Below, one piece after another: positions 1-8,559 of a stretch of 54,991 nucleotides of DNA. A program made the translations under genes and the position numbers. The first letter of the stretch is position 1. The number at the start of each line of letters is the position of its first letter. The notes under the pieces were generated by a model. It was not told where the DNA came from and ran no database searches. It saw only the letters and a program-made list of their open reading frames with translations. The DNA is taken from positions 1-54,991 of the forward strand of contig DATMTS010000113.1 in assembly GCA_035564555.1 (NCBI GenBank), in the 5' to 3' direction. This DNA comes from DATMTS01 sp035564555 (GTDB lineage Bacteria > Actinomycetota > Actinomycetes > Actinomycetales > Microbacteriaceae).

Positions 1-828
1 ACGGTTGCTGTGGTCGGGGCCGGGCCGGCCGGGATGGAGGCGGCGCGGGCCGCGGCGTTCGTCGGGGCGCGGGTGACTCTGTTCGAAGCGGCAGATCGTA
101 TCGGCGGTCAGTTCCTGATGGCCGGTATGGTGCCAGGCAAGGAGGACTTTCTGGGCACTGTCGCCTATTTCGAACACGCGCTGCAAGCCCTGGGCGTCGA
201 GGTGCGGCTCGGGCGACGGGCGACCGTCGACGACCTCGTGGCCTTCGACGAGGTCGTGCTGGCCAGTGGCGTGCTGCCGCGTCGAGTGACCCTACCGGGC
301 GCCGGCGCGCCGCACGTGGTCGACTACGCTCGCGCCTTCGCCGGCATCCGCGACGTCGGCGCCCGGGTCGCGGTCGTGGGGGCGGGCGGTATCGCGGTAG
401 ACCTCGCGCATCTGCTCATCGAAGAAGACCATGCCGGGGCGCGTGAGGTGACGATCATGCGCCGAAGCGGCCCGATCGGAGCCGGAATGGGCATCACGAC
501 CAGATGGGCAGCAGTGCAGGCCATCCGGCACGCCGGAGTGCGCGCGCTGACCGACGTGGACTACCTCCGCGTCGAACCCGCGGGAGTGCGCATCCGGCAC
601 GACGGCGCCGAGCAGCTGATCGAAGCGGACACCGTGATCATCGCAGCCGGTCAGGAGTCCCACGACGTGCTGTCGGCGGAGCTGTCTCGGCGCGGCATCG
701 CCTGCACCGTGATCGGCGGAGCGCGCTCCGCCGACGGGCTGAATGCCGTAGCCGCCTTCGAACAGGGGTTGCGCGCGGGAGACGCCGCGGCCGGCGACCG
801 GCCGAATCGCGCGAGTAAGGCAGGATGA
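1..828 (+). CDS. FAD/NAD(P)-dependent oxidoreductase, 3' part (2,4-dienoyl-CoA reductase-like)
   Basis: The 5' end lies before the window, so only the last 275 residues are seen. The first visible residues, VAVVGAGPAGMEAARAA, are an FAD-type GxGxxG fold. A second nucleotide-binding fold, VAVVGAGGIAVDLAHLL, follows near residue 125, and the piece ends with the usual IIAAGQES segment. This pair of folds matches the C-terminal half of the old yellow enzyme/2,4-dienoyl-CoA reductase (FadH) family, where it passes electrons from NADPH through FAD and Fe-S to an N-terminal FMN barrel. The barrel is not visible here, so the exact substrate is unknown. The stop overlaps the next start as ATGA, which suggests one operon with the ketosynthase. 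Confidence 0.75.
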   Translation, partial: TVAVVGAGPAGMEAARAAAFVGARVTLFEAADRIGGQFLMAGMVPGKEDFLGTVAYFEHALQALGVEVRLGRRATVDDLVAFDEVVLASGVLPRRVTLPGAGAPHVVDYARAFAGIRDVGARVAVVGAGGIAVDLAHLLIEEDHAGAREVTIMRRSGPIGAGMGITTRWAAVQAIRHAGVRALTDVDYLRVEPAGVRIRHDGAEQLIEADTVIIAAGQESHDVLSAELSRRGIACTVIGGARSADGLNAVAAFEQGLRAGDAAAGDRPNRASKAG

Positions 829-2075
829 AGACGGGAGGCGACGTGGACGATCGTGTGGTGATCACCGGAATCGGGGCGCTGACCCCGCTCGGCAACAGCC
901 GGGCGGAGACGTGGCACGGCCTGACCGCCGGTCATAGCGGGGTCGGCCCGATCACGCAGTTCGACGCGTCCGGGTTCCGCACCCGGATCGCCGCCGAGGT
1001 CACCGGATTCGATCCGCACGAGTCGCTGACCGTCAAGCAGGTCAATCGCATGGCGCGCACCTCGCAGCTCGCGGTGGTCGCGGCCCGCGAGGCGGCGCAG
1101 GATGCCGGGCTCGGCTCCGACCTTTCCGAGACCGAGGCCGCGGTCATCGTCAACAGTGCCGTCTCGGGATTCGCGGAGATCCAGGACGCCACCGAGGTGT
1201 TCCGATCCGACGGCCAGCGCCGGATGAGCCCGCGCTTCGTGCCGAGCGCGCTGACGAACATGCCCGCGTGCGAGATCGCCATCGACATGGGCATCCACGG
1301 CCCGGTGAATGCGAGCGCGCTGGCGTGCGCCAGTGGCGCTTACGCTCTGCTCGAGGCCCGTCGGCTCTTGCTGGCGAACGAGGCCGATGTGGTGTTCGCC
1401 GGAGGCACGGATGCCGCGATCACGCCCGTGATGTTCGAGGGCCTCGGAGCGATGCACGCGCTCTCCACACGCAACGACGCGCCGACCGAAGCGAGCAGGC
1501 CGTTCGACGCCGACCGCGACGGATTCGTGTTCGGCGAGGGTGCCGTCGTGATGGTGCTCGAGACGCTCGAACACGCCAGGGCGCGCGGTGCCCGCGTCTA
1601 CGCCGAGGTGCTCGGCGGCGCGTTGACGAGCGATGCGTTCAACGTCGTCGCCCCTGAGCCGACCGGGACCTACGCCACCGCGGCCATCGTGCGCGCGCTG
1701 CGCACCGCCCGGCTCGACCCGTCAGACGTGGAAGTGATCTGCGCGCACGGCACCTCGACGAAGGCGAACGACCGAACCGAGACGCTGGCGATCAAGCAGG
1801 CGTTCGGCTCCGCGGCGAAGGGGCTGCAGGTGACGGCCCCGAAGTCGATGACCGGGCACCTGATCGGCGCCGCCGGAGCGCTGGCCGGGATGGTGTGCGC
1901 GTTGTCGATCAGCGAGGGCGTCATCCCGCCCACCATCAACTACGCGACCCCTGACCCGGAATGCGACCTGGACTACGTGCCGAACACCGCACGCGAAAGC
2001 GCCGTACGGCATGCCGTCACGAACGCGTTCGGTTTCGGCGGACAGAACTGCGCCGTAGCCTTCGCGGCCGTCTGA
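825..2075 (+). CDS. fabF: beta-ketoacyl-ACP synthase II family (FabF-type)
   Basis: This condensing enzyme joins malonyl-ACP to an acyl chain in fatty-acid or related synthesis. The 416 residues match the family length. The Cys-His-His triad is intact: Cys168 in ALACASGAYAL, His308 in CAHGTSTKAND and His345 in KSMTGHLIGAAGA (numbered from the ATG at 825). A GTG at 843, behind GGGAGG at 833-838, is a credible alternative start and gives the more usual N-terminus MDDRVVITGIG. Coupling to an FAD reductase and the absence of other fab genes here suggest a dedicated pathway rather than the housekeeping copy; that is inference. Confidence 0.88.
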   Translation: MKTGGDVDDRVVITGIGALTPLGNSRAETWHGLTAGHSGVGPITQFDASGFRTRIAAEVTGFDPHESLTVKQVNRMARTSQLAVVAAREAAQDAGLGSDLSETEAAVIVNSAVSGFAEIQDATEVFRSDGQRRMSPRFVPSALTNMPACEIAIDMGIHGPVNASALACASGAYALLEARRLLLANEADVVFAGGTDAAITPVMFEGLGAMHALSTRNDAPTEASRPFDADRDGFVFGEGAVVMVLETLEHARARGARVYAEVLGGALTSDAFNVVAPEPTGTYATAAIVRALRTARLDPSDVEVICAHGTSTKANDRTETLAIKQAFGSAAKGLQVTAPKSMTGHLIGAAGALAGMVCALSISEGVIPPTINYATPDPECDLDYVPNTARESAVRHAVTNAFGFGGQNCAVAFAAV

Positions 2076-2139
2076 GTCGATACTCCGCCCGGGCCGCCCG
2101 CTACGCGGCGGCGACTCAAGCTGTCCAGTGCTTCTTTTT
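2073..2139. terminator. terminator-like inverted repeat after the ketosynthase gene
   Basis: Seven-base arms TGAGTCG (2073-2079) and CGACTCA (2112-2118) enclose a GC-rich inner repeat, and a T-rich stretch (2132-2139) follows. The element sits between two convergent genes and may serve the plus-strand operon. Confidence 0.5.
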
Positions 2140-3914
2140 CACTCCTCGGTGTGCCCCAGGTCGGGCCCCGGCACGAAACGGATCGCGGTCGATGCGGCGG
2201 CATCCAATTCGAGAACGGTGACCGAGTTGACGCCGGTGTGCAGCGCCGGAGCGGGCACATACAGCGTGTGCTGAGGGCCGCGAGACCAGTACCGTCCCAG
2301 ATTGAAGCCGTTCACCCAGGCCGCACCCTTGCCCCATCCGGACGTGTCGAGAAAGAGGTCGGTCACGTCGTCGAGCGTGAAGGTTCCCCGTGCGAACGAC
2401 GGGCCGGGCAGCGAATCGCCGACCGGAGCGGCCGCGTCGAGGGCCGCAGCTATCGCTTCGAACCGCGTGAGGTCGAGGGGCAGCACCCGCCAGTCGGTCA
2501 GCGGCCGACCGTTCAGGCTCACCGGCCCCATCAGGCCCTTCGGCTCGCCCAGACGTGGTCCGTAGTCGACGCGCCCGAGCTCCTCGACCAGCATGCTGAG
2601 CTCGCCGCGAGCGCCTGTCAGGCTCAGCGCGCGCTCGTGATGGTCGCGTGAAAGCGTGCCGATCTTCGTTCCGTCCAGGAACACGTGGGCTCGATCGCGC
2701 ACCTCACCGACCTCGAGCATCGCGGGAGCGTCATCGCCGGGCGCGCCGATGGCGAGGTCCGTGGCGTAGAGCGCCAACGGTCCGTCGTGGCCCAGCGCGT
2801 CGAACGTGGGCGCGCTCTCGTGCCGCACCCATTCGCCGAGTGATTCCTGAACCGACCGCAGGGGCATCGCCCGGTTCAACCGCGACGTGAACCCGGGTGC
2901 CGGGAGCGCGGGCGACGGCCCGGCATCCACAAGCGTGGTGTACCGGCCGAGCACCTCCCGGAAGGCCCAGAACTTGGGTGTCGGGTTGCCCGCCTCATCG
3001 AGCGGCGCGTCGTAGTCGTAGCTCGTGACGATCGGTTTGTAGACGCCCTTGTCGTTGGCGCCGTTGGTGAACCCGAAGTTTGTGCCGCCGTGGAACATGT
3101 AGATGTTGACCGACGCGCCGGCCGCAAGAAGAGCGTCGAGATCGCGCGCGGACTGTTCTACGTCGGTGGTGTGATGGTGCTCGCCCCAGCTGTCGAACCA
3201 GCCGTCCCAGAACTCCGAGCACATCAGAGGTCCGGTCGCCTGGTGCTCACGCAACGTCGCCAGGCGCTCGGCCGAACGGGAGCCGAACGAGCCGGTCTTC
3301 AGCAGTTCGGGCAGCGAACCATTGCGCAGCATCTCTGCGGTGGGTTGGTCGACCGTGGTCAGCGGCACGCGGATGCCGGCCTCCCGTGTGATCCGCACCA
3401 GCTGGCGCAGGTAGTCGGCATCGTCGCCGTAAGCCCCGTACTCGTTCTCGACCTGAACCAGGATGACGGGCCCGCCGGCGTCGATCTGGCGCGGCTCGAC
3501 GATCGCGAGCACCTGCTGAAGATAGTCGCCGACGGCGCTCATGTACTGCTGTTCGTTGCTCCGCAGCCGCACACCCGGCAGTGCGAACAACCAGCTCGGC
3601 AGGCCGCCGCCGGTCCATTCGGCGCAGATGTATGGCCCAGGGCGCACGATCGCGTGCATGCCTTCGGCGGCGATGATGTCGAGGAACCGCGCCAGGTCGA
3701 GTTGCCCGGTGTCCACCCATCTGCCGCGAGCCGGCTCGTGCTGGTTCCATGGCACGTACGTCTCGATGGTGTTCAGCCCCATCGACCTCGCCTTGCGGAT
3801 GCGATCGGCCCACAGGTCGGGATGCACCCGGAAATAGTGGATCGCCCCGGACAGCACCTGGTGGGGCCGGTCGTCGAGCACGAAATCATCGTCGACGATC
3901 TCGAAAGTGGTCAT
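2139..3914 (-). CDS. beta-galactosidase, glycoside hydrolase family 35
   Basis: The enzyme hydrolyses terminal beta-galactosides. The 591-residue protein starts MTTFEIVDDDFVLDDRP at an ATG with AGGAG (3921-3925) six bases upstream. The family motifs are clear: IHYFRVHPDLWADRI and RPGPYICAEW near the N-terminus, acid/base Glu158 in VQVENEYGAYG, and nucleophile Glu234 in CSEFWDGWFDSWG, followed by MFHGGTNFGF. C-terminal beta-sandwich domains carry GWGKGAAWVNGFNLGRYW. No signal peptide is seen, so it probably acts in the cytoplasm on imported oligosaccharide. It is the last gene of a sugar-import operon, separated from the binding-protein gene by a strong hairpin. Confidence 0.93.
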   Translation of the reverse strand: MTTFEIVDDDFVLDDRPHQVLSGAIHYFRVHPDLWADRIRKARSMGLNTIETYVPWNQHEPARGRWVDTGQLDLARFLDIIAAEGMHAIVRPGPYICAEWTGGGLPSWLFALPGVRLRSNEQQYMSAVGDYLQQVLAIVEPRQIDAGGPVILVQVENEYGAYGDDADYLRQLVRITREAGIRVPLTTVDQPTAEMLRNGSLPELLKTGSFGSRSAERLATLREHQATGPLMCSEFWDGWFDSWGEHHHTTDVEQSARDLDALLAAGASVNIYMFHGGTNFGFTNGANDKGVYKPIVTSYDYDAPLDEAGNPTPKFWAFREVLGRYTTLVDAGPSPALPAPGFTSRLNRAMPLRSVQESLGEWVRHESAPTFDALGHDGPLALYATDLAIGAPGDDAPAMLEVGEVRDRAHVFLDGTKIGTLSRDHHERALSLTGARGELSMLVEELGRVDYGPRLGEPKGLMGPVSLNGRPLTDWRVLPLDLTRFEAIAAALDAAAPVGDSLPGPSFARGTFTLDDVTDLFLDTSGWGKGAAWVNGFNLGRYWSRGPQHTLYVPAPALHTGVNSVTVLELDAAASTAIRFVPGPDLGHTEE

Positions 3915-3975
3915 TGCTGGCTCCTGGTCATTGCCGGCGCCCGGCTGCGTCGGCTGATGGAAGGGTGACGTGCGT

Positions 3976-4048
3976 GTGGCCGGCCGCTGCATCGGCGGCC
4001 GGCCACTGGTCGGGCCGGGAGGCCCGGCCATCACGTGACGTTCGTCAC
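3976..4048. promoter_or_regulatory. intercistronic hairpins between the binding-protein and beta-galactosidase genes
   Basis: GTGGCCGGCCG (3976-3986) and CGGCCGGCCAC (3996-4006) form a perfect 11-bp stem with a 9-base loop. A second stem, CGGGCC/GGCCCG (4011-4026), and a third, GTGACG/CGTCAC (4035-4048), precede it in the direction of transcription. No T-tract follows. The position immediately after the binding-protein stop suggests RNA stabilisation or partial termination. Confidence 0.6.
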
Positions 4049-5403
4049 TTGCCTGTCACGGTGAACCCTTGTTGGTTGCCGTAGGTGACCAACTGCTTCT
4101 GCCAGGCCTGCAGCCCGGCGTTCAGGTCGCTGTCGCTCGCGTACGACTTGCCGACGGTGTCGTTGAAGATGCTGTTCGCGTAGAGCTGGTACGGCAGCAG
4201 GCTGAACCCGCTGAGCACGTTCTTCGCCCCCGCGGCCAGCACCTCGTTGATCTTCTGCCCGCCGAAGTACGCCGGCGCGGTGTCGAGGAACTTCTTCGAG
4301 GCCAGATCGGCCGTCGTCGACGGGAACCCGCCTCCGGCGCCCAGGAAGATCGAGATGCTCTGCGGATCGTGGTTCAGCCAGCGCACGAAGCCCGCGGCGA
4401 GCGCCGGGTTCTTGCTCTGCTTGATCACGGCCTCCGAGCTGCCGCCGTTCTCGGCATTCACCGCGGTTCCGTCGTAGGTCGGCATCGGGGCGACGCGCCA
4501 GTTGCCGGAGGCGTCTTTCACCGAGGATTCCAGCACTCCGGGCATCCACGCTCCGGTCAGCAGCGTGGCGATGGATCCGTTGCCGAGAGCCTTGTACCAG
4601 TCGTCGCTCCAGCCGGCGACGGGGGAGACGAGCTTGTTCTCCACCAACTGGTTCCACATCGCCGTGTACTTCTTCGTTCCCGCGTCCTGCAGGTTGATGC
4701 TGATCTTGTCGCCGCTGGCCTGGAACGGCTGGCCGCCGGCCTGCCAGATCATGCTCGTGGTCTGGCCCGGGTCGCCGGAGTCGCTCGTGATGTACGCCTT
4801 CGGGTTCGCGGCGTGCAGCTTCTTCGCGTCGGCGATGTATTGGTCCCAGGTGGTCGGAACGGTCAGACCGTAGGTGTCGAACACCTTCTTGTTGTAGAAC
4901 AGCGCCATCGGGCCGGAGTCCTGCGGCAGACCCCACAGGCCGCCGTCGACCGTGACGTCGCCCCACGGGCCGGTCGCGTAGTCCTTCTCGAGTGAGCCGA
5001 ATCCGTAGGCCTTGAGGTCGACCAGTGACTTGGCGAGCGCGAACTGCGGGATCACGCCGTACTCGATCTGCGCGACGTCGGGTGCGCCGGAGCCGGCCTT
5101 GATGGTGTTCTGCAGCTTCGTGTACTCGGTGGTGTTCGTGCCGGCGTTGACGAGCTTGACGTGCACCTTCGGGTACGCCTTCTCGAACGCGGCTACCTGC
5201 GCCTTGGCCGCGGGAGTCCACGTCCAGTACGTGATCGTGCCGCCCTTCTTCAACGCGGCGTCCACGGCGGCGGTGCCGGTGGTCGATCCGCCGGCCGCGT
5301 TGCCGCCGCTGGAGCAGCCGACAAGCGTGGTGGCCAGCAAGGCGCTGGCGGCAACAGCCGTGGCGACCCGTCGGATGGAGCCTGAGCGCGTCATGCGCTT
5401 CAT
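4045..5403 (-). CDS. ABC transporter sugar-binding lipoprotein
   Basis: This is an extracellular solute-binding protein of family 1, which captures a sugar and delivers it to the two permeases encoded upstream. The start at 5403 (MKRMTRSGSIRR) was preferred to the GTG at 5418 because AAAGGA lies just upstream of it. A lipoprotein signal peptide ends in LVGC, with Cys30 as the lipidated residue, followed by a Ser/Gly-rich linker. The body has the usual TYWTWTPAAKAQVAAFEKAYP start and a WLNHDPQS segment. Total length is 452 residues. Its place after the permease genes and before a GH35 gene suggests a galactoside ligand; the true ligand is not shown by the sequence. Confidence 0.92.
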   Translation of the reverse strand: MKRMTRSGSIRRVATAVAASALLATTLVGCSSGGNAAGGSTTGTAAVDAALKKGGTITYWTWTPAAKAQVAAFEKAYPKVHVKLVNAGTNTTEYTKLQNTIKAGSGAPDVAQIEYGVIPQFALAKSLVDLKAYGFGSLEKDYATGPWGDVTVDGGLWGLPQDSGPMALFYNKKVFDTYGLTVPTTWDQYIADAKKLHAANPKAYITSDSGDPGQTTSMIWQAGGQPFQASGDKISINLQDAGTKKYTAMWNQLVENKLVSPVAGWSDDWYKALGNGSIATLLTGAWMPGVLESSVKDASGNWRVAPMPTYDGTAVNAENGGSSEAVIKQSKNPALAAGFVRWLNHDPQSISIFLGAGGGFPSTTADLASKKFLDTAPAYFGGQKINEVLAAGAKNVLSGFSLLPYQLYANSIFNDTVGKSYASDSDLNAGLQAWQKQLVTYGNQQGFTVTGK

Positions 5404-5461
5404 GGTGATTCCTTTCACTTCTTTGGGGATGGATGGTGGTGCGTGGGGATGGAGTCGGGGA

Positions 5462-6385
5462 TCACTGTTTGACGCTTCCGGCCGCCAGACCCGACTGCCA
5501 ATAGCGCTGCAGGAAGAGGAATGCGATCACGATCGGCACGATGGTCAGCAGGGAACCGGTGACGACGAGGTTGAAGATGGGCTGGGCGCCGACCCCGGTC
5601 GCCTGCGAGCTCCATTGCCCGAGCCCCACCGTGAGCGGGTACCAGGTCGGGTCGCTGAGCATGATGAGCGGAAGGAAGTAGTTGTTCCAGGTCACGACGA
5701 TGGCGAACAGCAGCACCGTGACGACGCCCGGCATCAACAGCCGCAGCGAGATCGTGAAGAAGGTGCGGAACTCGCTCGCGCCGTCCATGCGGGCCGCCTC
5801 CAGAACCTCGGTCGGCACGGCATCGGTGGCGAAGGTCCAGATCAGATAGAGGCCGAACGGGCTGATCAACGATGGCAGGATGACCGCCCAGGGAGTGTTG
5901 GTGAGCCCGACCTGGCTGAAGAGCAGGAAGGTCGGCACGGCCAGCGCGTTGCCGGGGATCGCGACCGCGCCGAGCACGACCGCGAACACGAGGCGGCGTC
6001 CCGGGAAGCGGAACTTCGCGAGGCCGTAGCCGGCGACGGTCGCCAGCAGCGTCGCGCCCCCTGCGCCCACCACGACGTAGAGCAGCGTGTTGCCGAACCA
6101 GTGCCAGAAGATGCCGCCGTCATAGCTGAAGGTCTGAGCGATGTTGGCGAACAGGTCGAAGCCGTCGCCGAACCACAGCCCGAACGACGACAGCAGACTC
6201 GGCTGGCTCTTGGTCGCGTTGATCACGAGCCAAGCCAATGGAAGCAGCGCGTAGACGGTGAAGACGATCATCACGATCGTGAGCACCATCGAGCGTCGCG
6301 GCCTGCGCCGTCGGCGAGCAGGTTCGTCGCTACGCGTGGCCGTTTCACCGTACGCGGTGCCGGGGGCCTCGACTGTCGTGGTCAT
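5462..6385 (-). CDS. carbohydrate ABC transporter permease (MalG type)
   Basis: This is an integral membrane subunit of a CUT1-type importer. After a charged N-terminus (RRRRRPRRSM) there are about six hydrophobic segments, and the EAA loop VLEAARMDGASEFRTFFTI contacts the ATPase. Length 307 residues is normal. The ATG overlaps the stop of the upstream permease by one base (TGATG), so translation is probably coupled. No ATPase gene lies in the operon. Confidence 0.92.
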   Translation of the reverse strand: MTTTVEAPGTAYGETATRSDEPARRRRRPRRSMVLTIVMIVFTVYALLPLAWLVINATKSQPSLLSSFGLWFGDGFDLFANIAQTFSYDGGIFWHWFGNTLLYVVVGAGGATLLATVAGYGLAKFRFPGRRLVFAVVLGAVAIPGNALAVPTFLLFSQVGLTNTPWAVILPSLISPFGLYLIWTFATDAVPTEVLEAARMDGASEFRTFFTISLRLLMPGVVTVLLFAIVVTWNNYFLPLIMLSDPTWYPLTVGLGQWSSQATGVGAQPIFNLVVTGSLLTIVPIVIAFLFLQRYWQSGLAAGSVKQ

Positions 6386-7302
6386 CAGAAGTCTTCCTGT
6401 CGTGATCCGCGTGCCTGCACGAGGTAGGCGATCACCGCTGTGATCACGCCCATCACGATCGCTACCGTGGCCGCGTAGTTGAATTGCTGGCCGGCGAACG
6501 AGAGGTTGTACGCGTACATGTTCGGGGTGTAGTAGCTGGAAATGACGTTGGTCGCCAACGGCTTCAGCAGGTTCGGTTCGTTGAAGAGCTGGAAGCTGCC
6601 GATGATCGAGAACACGGTCGTGATCACGATGGCGCCGCGCAGTGCCGGGATCTTGATGCTGAACACGGTGCGGAACTGACCGGCGCCATCGATCTCGGCC
6701 GCCTCGTACAGCTCGCCGGGCACCACCTTGAGGGCCGCGTAGAAGATCAGCATGTTGTAGCCCGCGAACTCCCAGGTGACGATGTTGCCGATCGAGGGCA
6801 GTATCCACGCGGCGGTGAACGGCTGCAGGATCTGGGCGCCGAAGAAGCCGTTGATGCTTGCAGTGAGGCCGAATTGGTCCCCGTAGATGAAGCCCCAGAT
6901 CAGTGCTGCGACGACGCCGGGAACGGCGTACGGCAAGAAGATCGCGATGCGGAAGAATGCGGCCCCGTGCACCCGCGCACTGTCCAACGCGAGGGCGGCG
7001 ACGAGGGAGAGCGCGAGCATGATCGGAACCTGCACCGCCAAGAAGAGCGTGACGCGGCCGAGCGATTCCCAGAACTTCGCATCCTGCAGTACCGCGGTGT
7101 AGTTGCTGATTCCGGCGAAGACGTTTCCGCCGACCATCTGCTGCCGGAAGAGGCTGAGGTAGAGCGCGTAGAGCACCGGGGCGACGACCATCGCCAGGAA
7201 CACCACCATGAACGGCGCGACGAACGCCCATCCGCGCCAGTCGCGTCTGTCGCGACGGCGCACCGTGGTCAGAGCTGATGAGGTGACGGAGGTAGCTGTC
7301 AT
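6385..7302 (-). CDS. carbohydrate ABC transporter permease (MalF type)
   Basis: This is the second membrane subunit of the importer and the first gene of the operon. The protein has about six membrane segments, starting with WAFVAPFMVVFLAMVVAPVL, and an EAA loop ELYEAAEIDGAGQFRTVFSI. The start MTATSV at 7302 gives 305 residues. The GTG at 7332 was rejected because it lies inside the regulator's operator. A purine stretch GGGAAG precedes the chosen ATG. Confidence 0.9.
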   Translation of the reverse strand: MTATSVTSSALTTVRRRDRRDWRGWAFVAPFMVVFLAMVVAPVLYALYLSLFRQQMVGGNVFAGISNYTAVLQDAKFWESLGRVTLFLAVQVPIMLALSLVAALALDSARVHGAAFFRIAIFLPYAVPGVVAALIWGFIYGDQFGLTASINGFFGAQILQPFTAAWILPSIGNIVTWEFAGYNMLIFYAALKVVPGELYEAAEIDGAGQFRTVFSIKIPALRGAIVITTVFSIIGSFQLFNEPNLLKPLATNVISSYYTPNMYAYNLSFAGQQFNYAATVAIVMGVITAVIAYLVQARGSRQEDF

Positions 7303-7324
7303 TTCTGCTTCCCGTATCGAGCGC

Positions 7325-7340
7325 ATGTTCACGTGAACAT
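7325..7340. promoter_or_regulatory. LacI-type operator O1
   Basis: ATGTTCACGTGAACAT is a perfect 16-bp palindrome with the central CG typical of LacI-family operators. It lies about 10 bp downstream of the predicted minus-strand -10 box, where a bound repressor would block the sugar operon. Confidence 0.8.
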
Positions 7341-7350
7341 CGGCTGAAGG

Positions 7351-7378
7351 ACTATAACATGTTCACGTCACCATGCAA
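7351..7378 (-). promoter_or_regulatory. promoter of the sugar-import/beta-galactosidase operon
   Basis: On the minus strand TTGCAT (7378-7373) and TATAGT (7356-7351) are separated by 16 bp. Operator O2 lies in the spacer and O1 lies just downstream, which is classical repressor geometry. Confidence 0.6.
7359..7374. promoter_or_regulatory. LacI-type operator O2
   Basis: ATGTTCACGTCACCAT matches O1 at 14 of 16 positions. Its centre is 34 bp from that of O1, about three helical turns, and it also precedes the lacI-type gene, which suggests autoregulation. Confidence 0.7.
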
Positions 7379-7400
7379 GATTGAACGAGCGGAGCGAGGG

Positions 7401-8432
7401 ATGAGCGAAGCGTTGCCCAAGAGGCCGCCATCCCGTGGGCCCTCGATGGGAGACGTGGCGGCGCACGCCGGCGTCTCTGCGCAGACCGTGTCACGGGTGG
7501 CCAACGGTTTGACCAACGTCGAGGCCGGTACCCGCGACCGCGTGCTGGCCTCGATGCAAGCACTGGGTTATCGGCCGAACAAGGCGGCTCGCGCGCTGCG
7601 CCTGGGCCGGTTCCGCAATATCGGCGTGATGATGTTCACGCTTTCCTCGTTCGGGAACATCCGCACCCTTGAGGCGATCACCGTCGCTGCTGCGCGCGCC
7701 GGATACTCGATCACGTTGGTTCCCGTCGAGCATCCGACGCAGCACGAGGTCAGCATCGCGTTGGATCGGCTGCTCGAGCAGTCCGTCGACGGAGTCGTCA
7801 TCGTCATCGAGTCGCACATCGTCGATCAGGCCGACGTCGATCTACCGCCCGGCCTGCCCGTGGTGGTGATCGATTCGGCGGAACGCACCGATTACCCTGT
7901 CGTCGATACGGATCAGTCCCAGGGCGCCCGCCTTGCCACCGAGTACCTGCTGCAACTGGGCCACGAGACGGTATGGCACGTCGCCGGCCCGGAGTTGTCC
8001 TACTCCGCGTCTCGACGAGAGCAGGCCTGGCGCCAGGCGCTGCTCGAAGCCGGCCGCCGGGTTCCCCCGCCGGTGCGCGGCGACTGGTCCGCGGCATCCG
8101 GATACCTGGCCGGTCTCGAACTGGTCGAAAGCTCGGGCGTCACGGCGGTGTTCGCCGCCAATGACCAGATGGCACTGGGAGTGCTGCGCGCCCTGCACGA
8201 GCGCGGGATCCCGGTTCCCGCAGGGGCCAGTGTCGTCGGCTTCGACGACATGGCCGAATCCGACTCGTTCTGGCCGCCTTTGACCACCGTCCATCAGGAT
8301 TTCGACGTCGTCGGACGCCGAAGCATCGAGGTGCTGCTGGCCGAGATCGAGGGCGGCGAGAGTTCGCCGGGGACCATCTTCGCCCCGACCCGCCTGGTCG
8401 TGCGCAGCAGCACGGGCGCCCCGCCGACCTGA
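7401..8432 (+). CDS. LacI family transcriptional regulator
   Basis: This is a sugar-responsive repressor of 343 residues. The start at 7401 has GGAG (7391-7394) upstream; an ATG at 7359 lies inside operator O2 and was rejected. The helix-turn-helix and hinge helix are clear: MGDVAAHAGVSAQTVSRVANG, then GYRPNKAARALRLGR. The effector domain is of periplasmic-binding-protein type, with TAVFAANDQMALGVLRALHERG and SVVGFDDMAESDSFWPPLTTV. It is divergent from the importer/GH35 operon and probably represses it until a galactoside is present. The identity of the inducer is inferred from the neighbours. Confidence 0.93.
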   Translation: MSEALPKRPPSRGPSMGDVAAHAGVSAQTVSRVANGLTNVEAGTRDRVLASMQALGYRPNKAARALRLGRFRNIGVMMFTLSSFGNIRTLEAITVAAARAGYSITLVPVEHPTQHEVSIALDRLLEQSVDGVVIVIESHIVDQADVDLPPGLPVVVIDSAERTDYPVVDTDQSQGARLATEYLLQLGHETVWHVAGPELSYSASRREQAWRQALLEAGRRVPPPVRGDWSAASGYLAGLELVESSGVTAVFAANDQMALGVLRALHERGIPVPAGASVVGFDDMAESDSFWPPLTTVHQDFDVVGRRSIEVLLAEIEGGESSPGTIFAPTRLVVRSSTGAPPT

Positions 8433-8489
8433 GCCGGCGGCGGCGCGCATGGCGCCTCACGCATAGCCGCCCGGGCGCCCTCACGCAGA

Positions 8490-8527
8490 ACCGCCCGGCC
8501 GCGAGCGGATGCTCACGACCGGGCGGT
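8490..8527. terminator. inverted repeat between convergent genes
   Basis: ACCGCCCGG (8490-8498) and CCGGGCGGT (8519-8527) are perfect 9-base arms between the regulator gene and the cold-shock gene. There is no T-run; it could act as a bidirectional terminator. Confidence 0.45.
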
Positions 8528-8559
8528 CAGGTGCGTTCGGCGTCACCGCCGCGACGCGA

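Noticed and set aside
4031..5221. Long minus-strand frame of 396 codons over the binding-protein gene
   Set aside because: It is rich in Arg with no motif, and the alternative frame encodes a complete lipoprotein with signal peptide.
7359..7400. ATG at 7359 as the regulator start
   Set aside because: It lies in operator O2 and has no Shine-Dalgarno site, whereas 7401 has GGAG at good spacing.
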